Assembly (NCBI GenBank): GCA_946406115.1
Contig: OX291541.1
Location: 21,979,908-22,043,907, forward strand
From: Apoda limacodes
Lineage: Eukaryota > Arthropoda > Insecta > Lepidoptera > Limacodidae
Reading direction: 5' to 3'
DNA: 64,000 bases
In this document: piece by piece, positions 10,839 to 21,014 of the stretch
Position numbering within the stretch: position 1 is the stretch's first letter
How the letters are laid out: every line of letters begins with the position of its first letter
The notes under the pieces: model-generated
What the model was told of the DNA's origin: nothing
The model's input: the letters and a program-made list of their open reading frames with translations, nothing else
Databases searched by the model: none
Position numbers and translations under genes: made by a program

Positions 10839-13800
10839 ATGAAACTGGTGCGTTTTTAGTTTTTCCTAGTCTTAGTTTTTAAGTGTTTTGAAGTGGTTGT
10901 GTTTTTTACTATTGGTCGGCAAAGGTTGTGGATAAATATTTTCTCGGAATATATACATTTTTAAATTCCTTTTTTTTATTTATATGTGTTAAGCATGTTG
11001 TCTAAAAACTTTTGTGTTAAAAAATTAAGTATTTATTAAGAAACTTTTTCTATTAATATTCGTCACATTTTAAAATGATAAGACACATTTCTTATCGCGC
11101 CTATGGAGATAAAAACCGTGAAGTTATTATTTTGAAGCTGGTATTTCACGACGTATGGGACATTTATACAGCCACCTTGGTCCTGATTAAATAGTAACAC
11201 TCTGATAGGCTCACCCGTTGTCACGGAGGACTAAAGTGGTTGACTTAAATAAAATTAAATTCAATACAAATTTGTCAAATTTTTAGTTACATATTTTATA
11301 ATATTTGGGTGTCATAATTTTGTCCTCTTAGTTGATATGTGTTTTACACTCACTCAGCATAAACCTTACATGTCAAATTTTATTGCTCTGAATTAGACAA
11401 CTGTCAAATTCCGTCACAAATATATTTTAAGTTATTCACACCCAACTTAATCAAGTGAGTGATCAACTTATATTTCACGGATACCGATTGGAATTCGTGT
11501 TAATATTCTGTTATTATGGATTTGTCCCATAAAATGTCGTAGATGTTTTGTGTATGATATGATATCTATTATTGGCTTACATACCTAATTTAAAGTAACT
11601 GACCTGACATACGTTGTTCTGCCTTTGCCGTTGCGAACATCGTATCGCTCGCCCTATTAATTCATTTTCGCTTAGGGTTCTTTCTGCCTTTTTTCTTTTT
11701 ACTCGGCTCCTGAGGGGCGAAGTGCAATATTAAATAGTCTGTAACCTTTCTTATCGAAGAATGAATAAACTTGTAAATAATATTTCTTTTAATATTTTTT
11801 TATTCTTCTAAATGTGAACACTTATGCTTTTTTTCAGGTAATCTTCTTCGCTCTGGTGGCCGCGTGTGCCGCTGCGCCTCTTTACCCCTACAGCCCTTTC
11901 TTCCCCAATCCCAACTACCGCAACGTGGGTGACTACGATTATTACCTTAACCACCCCGAGTTGCGGAACTACCCCTATTACTACAACCAGTACCCTCGCG
12001 CCAGAGCAGAGTTGGACAGAACCGCCCGCATCATCAATTCTGAATCAGATGCTGATGGTTTGACTTACCGCTACTCATTTGATACCGATAACGGTAAGTG
12101 TTTATTTTGAATATTCTATCACTTTAAGTACAAGGTATCAATCATTCTATTCGGTTCATAGAAAGTATACATAGTTCGTATATAACCTTTAAAATTGGTG
12201 ACATACTCGCATTATATTCCCGTGGGAACTCTCGCTCGGAATAAAAAGTAATTAGATACAGAGGTCTGAAATGCAATTGCATCAATTGTACAGCGAGTAC
12301 GGGGCTATCCCTACCTACTGCCTTCAGTAGCAGGGGACAGTGTTTTTAAATTTATTTGTCTCTACTATGTTCCCTTCTGTTTTTGCTGTGTTTATTTCAT
12401 TTTTTAACCTATTTCAAAACAGGGGAAGGTTTTCAATTCGGTTGTTTATATTTTTTATTTTTTTTTATGTAGGTATGTTAGGGCATAACTCCGTCGTATA
12501 TAGACGGATTTGCAAAATTCTTTTTTAATCTCAAAGGGTATACTTTGGAGGTGGTCCCATATTAATATAGTAAATTTAAAACTTTAACATTTGGTCACAA
12601 AAAGTAATTGGTGTTAATTTGAAACTAGTGAAACGCCTTTAATGTATGGCTGGTTTTAGTGTTCGATAAAAAAATCAATTCGCCACTCAAGAGTAAAAAA
12701 TAAAAAAAAATAACAAAAAACAAAACTACCGGCTTCAAAAATTTACACTAAAAAGGTAAAAATAATTACTTTCTTCCAAAAATCTGATCTGGATTACAGT
12801 TTTATGTGCCCTATTTTAGCAACACACTCAAATAACATGTAAAAAAATAAAAAACCATGGCTGTTTATTTACTGTTTTGTATTTGCAGAAATAATCGATC
12901 CAAATTAAAAATCGATACGAACTAATCTAAGCTTCAGTCACCAATGTCAATCACAATTTTTACCATTATTTTCCTTCCAGGTATACATGCTGAGCAATCA
13001 GGTATTGAAGCTGGTGGAACTCAGGCTAAAGGAGCATACTCTTACGTCGGTGATGACGGAAAAACCTACACCGTGAAGTACACAGCTGGGGCTGACGGCT
13101 TCAGGGCAGAAGGCGATCATATTCCCACTTCCCCTCCAATCCCGGCCGCCATCGCCAAATCTCTAGAGCTCAACGCTAAAGAGGAGGCTATTAAAGGAAA
13201 GGTCGACGATGGTAAGTAAAACAAGCAACTGGCAAAACTTATTTATTTCTACAAAAAACTATAAAACTGAGTTTGTATATTTGAACGCGATAACATAGGG
13301 TCGGTTAAGCGGATTTTGACCTTTTCACACAAAATAGTAAATAAAGTAATGAAAAAAATGTGTACGTATGTACGTACGTATAATGTGTAAGTACACGCGA
13401 GAAAATGTTAGATGTTTATGTAAATTAAACCCGTGCTTAAACCGCACAATCCTGGACCCACGTAATTACCGCTATGTCTGAACGCAGACTAATACAGCAA
13501 GACCTTAGTTATATCTTCTTGGAATTAGGATAAGATATTTGAGATTTTAATATATCAATAAATGATTGTTAAGATTAACAATCAACCATAAACGCCACCA
13601 TTGTCGATTATATTCCAGATTCAATCAAACTACGCCATGATTTTATAGTTTATTGACCAAATTGCAAACGAAAAATAAACTACAATGAATGAATTAAGTA
13701 CAAAACACTTCGAGTATGAAATTGGTATTGTTTTAGGGAGCTACAAGCCCGAAGCTGACGAATACTACCGCAACACCCTCTACAACCAGTACCTGAGGAG

Positions 13801-13852
13801 GGCTTGGGATCCTGAAGCCAGACGTCTAGCTGCCTTCTACGGATACTTCTAG
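10839..13852 (+). CDS. CPR-A: RR-1 cuticular protein, 4 exons, 203 aa
   Basis: A structural protein of soft cuticle, secreted by epidermis and expected to bind chitin through its RR domain. Exons are 10839-10847, 11838-12093, 12981-13211 and 13737-13852; phases 0, 1, 1 match and all introns are GT-AG. Exon 1 encodes only MKL; with exon 2 it makes the signal peptide MKLVIFFALVAACAAA. Residues ~18-65 are Tyr/Pro/Asn-rich, then comes ARIINSESDADGLTYRY. The RR-1 core spans about residues 106-140 (GAYSYVGDDGKTY ... GFRAEGDHIPTSP) and fits the extended consensus G-x8-G-x6-Y-x-A-x3-GF-x7-P-x2-P. The C-terminal exon adds a 37-residue tail ending FYGYF and a TAG stop. Intron 2 carries half of a hairpin repeat. 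It is nearest to larval/endocuticle CPR proteins of other moths; the orthologue is not assigned. Confidence 0.93.
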
Positions 13853-13933
13853 ACAACGAAAACGTTCGAAATTTTTATTTGATGACAAAGTGCCATTTTG
13901 AGATTCTAAGTAATATTAATATCAAGAATACAC

Positions 13934-13939
13934 AATAAA
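13934..13939 (+). terminator. Polyadenylation signal of CPR-A
   Basis: AATAAA lies 82 bases after the CPR-A stop codon, a normal distance for a short insect 3' UTR. Confidence 0.65.
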
Positions 13940-14029
13940 TATGTTGATTTTCATTTTTGGTTTTTCATCTGTACACTATTCCACGTCCTACGGTTTTAAC
14001 CGAAAAAATGTCTATTCACGATTAGGTTG

Positions 14030-14215
14030 AAAAGTATCATAACTTATTTTTGTGCCATCCTTACTAGCCTCATGTATTCCAACTGTTGGGGCACAGCCCT
14101 CTCTGAGGGCGATCGGGCCATATTCTACACACGGGTCCAGGATTGTAAACTCACGTTCAGGTCTTGTTTCTGACGTTTGCAGGTTTTTCAGGATGTTTTC
14201 TTTCACCAAAAAGCC
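14030..14215 (-). repeat. RTE-like LINE/SINE 3' tail fragment
   Basis: The minus strand carries GAGGGCTGTGCCCCAACAG followed by TTGGAATACATGAGGCT. This resembles the lepidopteran RTE-type 3' end, in which a GCCTGTGCCCAGCAGTGGG-like motif precedes a GGCTGATGATG-like tail. A 65-codon ORF runs through it but is read from repeat sequence and is not considered a gene. Confidence 0.5.
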
Positions 14216-15997
14216 AGCTTAGCGAATAGTCAATGTACTTGAGAAATTAAGAAACTGACTCATTAGTACACGCCTGGCTCGACAGTCCACCCCTCAGGAA
14301 GCGTTAATCTGCAGTTACATAAAAATATAAAAATAGTTTTCAAATGCCATAATTTTTGAAATTATTAAAAAATTTAATATCTTTTGGGTTCTATCACTTA
14401 TAGTCTTAAGGATACGACTGTAGGTACGTAAAATGATAAAGGTAAACACACATTTGCAAACTTTGTAACCTATTAAAAACTTTCAAAATATACATCTCAG
14501 GAAAAAAATACCTAAGAACCTTAAATGTATTTCTAGTAGTAGGTATAGCTCTAACGCCTATACTTACAAAATGTTTTAAACGTTTTTTTTTTAGTTAAAA
14601 ATATACTAAGATTTTTTTTTATTTGTTTCATTATATTTATGATCATTATATTTATTTCTTACGGGCTTGCTGCGACTGGATTTGTTGAAGTCCATTCCAA
14701 TCCAATCGCGTTATACATAAATGACGTTATTTCTTGCAAATAATTAAATCAATTAAAAGCTGCCAAAAAGCGATGGTTTTTTTTCTGGAGTTGTGAATAT
14801 TTTATTGAATGCAATTATTAATTACTATTTAATTTTGTATAAAAGTATAACCCTAATGGCCGCACTGACAAAGCGTGGTAAACGATTAATTAAGAAAATA
14901 AATAATTCAATAAATAAAAATCCCGACTGCAGAAACATTAAGAACTCATAAATAAAAAAAAAACACCACTGCAAAAACATTAATAAGTAAACAGTAATTA
15001 AAACATACAAAAGATTTAGCTATAAGCAGACGGAACTAATTTTAAACACTAAGGTAAGCAATTTGTACACTATTTGTACTTGCATTAAAAAGAGTCCTTT
15101 CTGCTTGATTATTCACAGCTTTTTAATTTTATTTTTTGTAATCGCGCTTGAATATTTTATTATTTAAGTTTTATTTATTTTCGTACTCGTCTTTCAAAGT
15201 CCTTTATTTTGATACCCAACTCGAGGGTCTAAAAAAAAATATTTTAGCAAGAACATTCAAGTGCATAAAATCAGCCATTTCATTTTTATAAGAATCTTAT
15301 GTACTCAGTGTCACTCTGACAATTCAGACAATTCTAAAGACACCTCTCAAGCTAAAATCCATCAAGCCGTTTAGGCTACACTGCGTGTCAAAGATATATA
15401 CATACGACATACATACACTCGAAAAACATAACCCTGCTTCTGACGCAGTCGGGTAAAAATATACAAATAGTGCTCTGTGTTTTAACTTATCTCATTGGCT
15501 ATCCGATTCAAATAGGAAATAGCCTTCTATATTTATTTTATCTTTACAATTAATTAGCTATTGTACTAAGGAAGCCATTTAAGGAAAGAAGTCTTTGTGT
15601 GAGACCTAAATTGGCAAGTTACTTACATTATGTTAATTCTAAATAGCTGACTTCATAGCATTAACATCAGAAAGGAATGCAAATGTGTTGTCCAAATTTG
15701 TGAACGGGCTTTTTGTAAAGAATAGTTAGTAAGCTTTAGTGTAGCTTAAGTGATTTGTAAAGGATTACTCCTCCACTCAAGAGTTGTATTAAAATTAATT
15801 TAAGAATCTTCAGGGCCGCGTTCAAAAACTCTTTGTATTGTAGAAAAATCATTTTGCTATCCTGCTGTCAGTGCTGACCGGGTCAACCCTAGTTAGATTT
15901 ACGAAAGCACATCAGCTTGCAATAGACTCCACGATTTAATTTCATGTTTACTGTCATTTAAATATGCAATTTAAAAACAATAACAAAAAAGTCCGTG
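14216..15997. other. Intergenic AT-rich DNA, nothing assignable
   Basis: No coding region, RNA gene or clear repeat was found. Only homopolymer runs and short ORFs without codon character are present. Confidence 0.4.
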
Positions 15998-16138
15998 TAT
16001 ATGTCGGCGGCCGATCGTAAAAGCCGGAAGATCACGAAATTCCTAGGCAGTAGTTTCGGTTTCTTTTGTTTCCATACTTTACGATCTGCCTAGGAATTTC
16101 GTGATCTGCCGGATTTTACGATCGGCCGCCGACATATA
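15998..16138. repeat. Foldback element with 53-bp arms
   Basis: The left arm at 15998-16050 (TATATGTCGGCGGCCGATCG ... CCTAGGCAG) and the right arm at 16086-16138 are near-perfect reverse complements. I count about two mismatches in 53 bp (AAAGCCGGAAG against AAATCCGGCAG). The loop is ~35 bases. The arms are much more GC-rich than the flanks and the outer ends are TATA, as for elements using a TA target. There is no coding content. Confidence 0.85.
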
Positions 16139-16324
16139 TAAAATTTGATATTAGCTCCTTGTAGAATAAACGACTAGCTTTACAAAATTATTTAAACTTT
16201 TAAATTTTTTAATACAGATTGTATAACATTATTTCCATCTCAATGGAAAAAAAACAAACATAATAAAACCGTCCGAAATGCGGTTCCTCCTTATTATTTT
16301 AAACATTAGTGAACAGTTAATAAC

Positions 16325-16575
16325 ACCTTAGAACCTCGCGTACAGTGCGGTTTCAGAGAAACTTCCTCCCGCGAACGCTTAAGTTGTGGAAGGACTGCAA
16401 GGACTACAATATGGAGTTCTTCAAGAAAGAAGTTATTAGATTTCTGAAGGGTCGGCAACGCGCAAGTGATACCCCTGGTGTTGCAAGCGTCCATAGGCTA
16501 CGGTGACCGCTTACCATCAGGCGGAACGTAAGCTTGTTTGCCACCTTAGTGGTATAAAAAAAAAAAAAAAACTTT
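16325..16575 (+). mobile_element. LINE 3' end inserted in family B repeat
   Basis: Translation from about 16346 gives VRFQRNFLPRTLKLWKDC, then FFKKEVIRFLKGRQRASDTP and GVASVHRLR followed by TGA. This is the extreme C-terminus of a CR1/Jockey-type LINE, ending in a 3' UTR (AAGCTTGTTTGCCACCTTAG) and a poly(A) run at 16557-16571. The same tail occurs at 32680-32865, 47976-48160 (minus), 50115-50270 (minus) and 54960-55115. It is severely 5'-truncated, as usual for target-primed insertion. Confidence 0.85.
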
Positions 16576-16807
16576 GTTTAATTTTTGATACTATTGCTTT
16601 AAAATAAGTTTTAAGTATAATTTTTGTTCTAAGAATTTTAAAATTGGCATGGTGCCAATTCGGAACGCATCCTTAAAAAAAGGGAAAAAAAGAAAAAGAA
16701 AGAATTTATTTTGAATTACGTTGTAGGTACATAATTTTGGTTGTTTTTACTACTCTACTATAAACACATTACTTTCACTTAGTAAACTTAAAGTTAATTA
16801 GTTAAAA

Positions 16808-17275
16808 AACCGGCCAAGTGCGAGTTGGACTCGCGCATGGAGGGTGCGTAGTGGTTGGTTTACGTAATTTAAAAATAAAAACAAAAAAAGTATACCTAAG
16901 CTAAGCGTTCACCCATCCAAGTACTGACCAAACCTGACGTTGCTTAACTATGAATATCGTTTCCAACAAACAAATGTGTTACTGTTTCTCTCAATAATAC
17001 GCTAAATGGCGCCGTACCAGTAATTTAAAATAGGCCGGTTTTTATCATTTGTTATTATAATTTAGAGTTCACACTATTTTTCAATGCAAATTTGAAGTTT
17101 GTATGTAATTACTGTTTTTACGATAGAACAAAAACAAAGAAAATGTGTTTCTTGTATGAGGACTTGCCAAAAAAATGTGTTACTGTGTCTCTTACTACTA
17201 TTGTTAGATGGGGTTGTACCGGTAATTTAAAATGGCAATGGCTTCGGGCCGTCTCCCACTTGGCCGATTTTTATA
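16808..17275 (-). mobile_element. TIR-like element carrying a 5S rRNA-like core, copy 1
   Basis: It is bounded by CCGGCCAAGTGCGAG at 16809 and CACTTGGCCG at about 17257, which read as inverted ends. Inside, on the minus strand, AGTTAAGCAACGTCAGGT then GTCAGTACTTGGATGGGTGA (about 16950-16910) matches the 3' half of eukaryotic 5S rRNA. An internal segment (AAATGTGTTACTGT ... GGTAATTTAAAAT) is present twice, at about 16973-17030 and 17175-17235. A related, shorter copy lies at 49264-49520 in the opposite orientation. Confidence 0.7.
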
Positions 17276-17760
17276 ATTTCATGAAAATTCCAGTTACTCC
17301 GTTGAGACCCTCTGGGTAGGGAAGCTTAAAAACATGAGTCACTCCACCAGTGACGTTAAATACCTAAGTTTACCCAAAAATAGGTAAGTACCTCTGAGTG
17401 TGCGAATTCTTGACTATATGCAATCATACAAAAGGCCTCATCATATTTTGGAGACTTGTAATATTGTTATCAATACTTAATTAAACTATTTAAAATAAGT
17501 ATACTTGTTCCATTCATAAGTAATTAAACACTGGTTTTTTTTTTGTATATTGTATATATTTTCCTCGCTGTAGTGAGATGAAAAATTGTGTGTTTCGCAC
17601 GGCTGGATTTTTTTTTTTGATTTCGTGCCCCAGAATCCCTCGTTTTGCTCAAGATTCAATCCTTCGCTTGTTAGGTATTCAATATTCAATACTCACGCCA
17701 AAAAGCACCTTACCAGCCTTGTATAACAAAGTAGGTATTGTAAGATTATTAGTTTTTTAA

Positions 17761-19317
17761 GAGGGTTTTCTAGCTTTTTTCGTTTTTTTAGTTTTCATTA
17801 AACTATAAGTTAAGGTTGGAACCATCTTAGTAAGTATATAAAATACCTTTGCAGGATATTGCTATGTCAAAATGTAAAACAGTTGTTGTTTTCGACGAAT
17901 TTTGGCAAACCGCTGATCAGATCTGGCTAAAATTTAATGGATGTGTTCTTCGGGATATGCTTTAGACTCTGAAAACGTCAAAACATGATTAATTTACTTT
18001 TGTTTGAAATAAAAAAAATCCTAAACTTTCACTGTTTGTGTTAAGTTCTGGCAAACAAATCTTTAAAGTTCTAAGTGCTCTTACTTTACAACTTTGCAAA
18101 AGTATAGCTGTGGTAGTGCTTTGGACCCTGAGAAAAAGCATTTTTTGATAACAATTATGTATAATACACTAATAATTTATTTCATGTGTTTCAATGAAAA
18201 TTTCAGTGAGTTGATATGTAGCTGCACTACTCACTCACGCCTAGTTACATATCGCGTCATCCTTGTTTTTACTTAAGTTTTTTTTCACGTCCTGCTTCTT
18301 AATTAGATATTACTGCAAACATCAGAACTGTTTTTATCTAAGATATATTTCTACCAAGGATTTACTAAAATAACAACATAATCATATCACGATTCTAACC
18401 GACATTCTCGGTTACATTGTAGAACTATTTATTGTTTAACTATGAATTGTTTGTTAAAACATCTTACGTTTTAACCGTTTACTCGTAATTATCACATGCA
18501 AGTGATACTACCGTAGAGTTAATAACCGATTGAGGGGTCTAATATTTACATCTCTATTAAGTACCTACACAAAAAGTTAATTAACTGCGCGTGTCAAAAT
18601 TATACCCCTATTCCCTTACTTCACAAAGTTGACTACAGTAAAGTAAATGGCTGATTATAATTTACATAATTTAATAACTTAAAGTGTTCAATTTTACATA
18701 TTTTTGACTGCTTAATTTTTTGATAAGTGTTTGGAGGCAAAGATTAAGTTACATATTACACCGCAAATTTCACCCAGTTATGTAGTGGTGATAATGAATA
18801 TTTTATAGCAATGACGTTGTCAAAAGTTTAACCTCGAGCCAGGACTTGAACCCGGAATTCAAGGGTTTCCTGTTGGACTATAAAGACAAACCCCACTTTA
18901 TTTCGAAAAGCAACTATTTATAAAACAGTTAACAATCAATAGCATTTTCACGATGCACTTACATTTAACATTTTTCTACCTGAGCTGAACCGCTGATGTT
19001 CATTGTTAGGTTGATAGTAACAAAAACTAGACAAAACTTTTTCTTTTAGACTTACAATGGTGGAAGTCTAATTTTTTATTTCCACTAAATTATGTTCAGT
19101 TCTTTGAAAGAGCTTCATTTTACTTGCAAGTTGTATGTAATAGATTTAAAAACATGACTGTCAAAGATACAACACGACATTAGTTCACAGTCTATGTTTA
19201 TTATGATATAGGCGCACTATTTGCTGTATCATTTTGACTTTCCAGTTATAGATACATAAAAATTTTAGAATTGCAGTTTTATCGTCACATTTATATAACT
19301 ATAATTGTTTAGTTGGT
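17761..19317. other. Intergenic AT-rich DNA, no gene seen
   Basis: No coding region is supported. At 18830-18865 GAGCCAGGACTTGAACCCGG looks like a minus-strand tRNA B box. It is probably SINE debris, because no cloverleaf could be built around it by eye. Confidence 0.4.
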
Positions 19318-19505
19318 AATGACCCAACTGCTAAATCTAGGGGTGTGGGTTAAATTTTCGCATAAAACTAATATCTATTATTTGTATTTGTCTTGAGACT
19401 TGATTTTTTCTATATATAAAATGTATGTATTTACAAAAGAAAAGTGTATGTATTTGTATCCGTTGAGAGGGCGCTCTGTGTAATGTCTGAAAATATTTAT
19501 TATTA
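19318..19505 (+). mobile_element. tRNA-derived SINE (family S1), 5'-decayed copy
   Basis: The order CTGCTAAATCTAGGGGTGTG (decayed B-box region), TATGTATTTACAAAAGAAA, then the tail GCGCTCTGTGTAATGTCTGA and AAATATTTATT matches copies at 23392, 26140 (minus), 33835 and 55190. The best copy (55190) keeps GGTTCGATTCCC, an RNA polymerase III B box. Confidence 0.7.
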
Positions 19506-20933
19506 TTATAATAATTATTTATAAGTAATTCATGATGTGTTTTGAATATTTTGAGTAAAATTGAAATAATTATTCAGCTTTTTAGTTAAACGAAAAATAT
19601 TCTCTATTCATCAATTTTAAAGTTTGTTTTTAGGTTGATGATTGTAAATTTATACTCTATTTGCTTTAGTAATAATGTGAGTGAAAACTTTGTCGACCGT
19701 TTAAAATCTAATATACATATTTAGAATATTAAAATATATTTTTATTAATACACCACTTGTTATGTATCTACTAGAATATATGCTAAAAGTATAAGAAATA
19801 ACATGGCATAGAACATGTTTCTACGAGGGCTAAAAATCAAAAGTATTATTAGCGAAACTTATTTGTAAGTACAACTCTTACTTCTTGCAAATTTCAGGCC
19901 TAGACTTAAACCTACAATTTAAGTTTTTTATTTGCCTCCTAAATTATATGTTTTATATAATTTATAATTTATGTTACATATCATTTATGCCTCAAAAAAT
20001 ATTTATTATGTAATATAAATATTGTCTGCACCCTTAATTGTTAAGACTCACTTTATTGTTTTATTTTATTTTTTCATATTTATTTTTAGCAGGTCTGTAT
20101 TTAATAAGCTCTACCCAAAAGACGCTCTACATGTTCACCCATTGAGTGCATCGTTACTTAAAATTACGTAATATTGCTCTCGCATCTGAATTACACATTA
20201 AAGCTACTGTAACTGTGAACTTGTAAGTTATGAACAAAATGTTTAGCGGCGGTATCCAAACAAATATTTCTTTTATTTTCTTTCTTCTTTTACATCACAT
20301 AAGTTTTTTTCCTGATCAACGGAGTTGTTTTCTTCTCTATATTTAATGATTTTTAATAATTTAAAATCTTTCTTAAGCAAAAACCAAACGTGATAAAATT
20401 AATTCACATGATAGATAAATATTATTGTCACCAATCTTGTAAATAAATAAATAATTATTTTTTTTTTCATAGAGTACGTACGAATATAAAATAAAGTACA
20501 TTTATTTTCCACTATCTACATATTGGATTTTTTTTTTATTTTTAGTTGTTTCACCTGCACGGAGTTGGTTTATTGCCGTGGTATTTCCACAAGCTACATG
20601 AGAACCTCTTGATTGAGTGGAATAAAAAGCATTCTTTATTATTCTCAGTCCCTTTAGCTACAAGTTTACTAAAAAACTAGTCGCAACGTTGCAACAAGAA
20701 GGAATTGACGCGCAATTTTACCTTCGGATTATTTTCCACTAAAAATCTTGATAAAAATTAGAGTACCTATACAAATGCTAAGTATCACGAACAAATATTG
20801 TCAAATTGTACGTTATAAAACTGCAATAGACTACTTTAGCAATGTCTTATAAACTGACCAAAGTTCAGACTGTCAGTGATGGACTGACAGACAAATATGC
20901 CATCGTGTAACGCTCGTATATAGATAATCCGCC
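19506..20933. other. Upstream region of CPR-B, no gene seen
   Basis: AT-rich DNA without supported coding regions. Nothing beyond the TATA box at its end could be assigned. Confidence 0.4.
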
Positions 20934-20940
20934 TATAAAA
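20934..20940 (+). promoter_or_regulatory. TATA box of CPR-B (initiator near 20965)
   Basis: TATAAAA lies 75 bases upstream of the ATG. TCATTC at 20965-20970, an arthropod-initiator-like sequence, sits about 31 bases downstream at the expected spacing, giving a leader of roughly 48 bases. Confidence 0.7.
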
Positions 20941-21014
20941 ACCGCTGAGTGAAATTTCTGAATCTCATTCGTTAGTAAGTATTTCGTCTAGAGCAGAAGC
21001 TTAAGAGATAAATC

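Larger units (their letters stand above)
16140..17760 (+). repeat. Repeat family B, interrupted by two insertions
   Basis: Pieces at 16140-16325, 16570-16800, 17330-17440 and 17530-17720 line up in order with 39420-39870 and 40930-41160. Shared landmarks are CCGAAATG...TTAATAACAC, TTTTTGATACTATTGC, TTTTAAAATTGG, GTACATAATTTTGG/GTACATCGTTCTGG, TCCTCGCTGTAGT and TACTCACGCCAAAAAGCA. Here the family is split by a LINE tail (16325-16575) and by a 5S-bearing element (16808-17275). It contains no ORF and I cannot name it. Confidence 0.65.

Noticed and set aside
11866..12063. Second ORF overlapping CPR-A exon 2, Thr-rich
   Set aside because: An out-of-frame shadow of a Tyr/Pro-rich coding exon.
14012..14209. 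65-codon minus-strand ORF after CPR-A
   Set aside because: It runs through sequence resembling an RTE-type LINE/SINE 3' end; the apparent protein is a by-product of a repeat.
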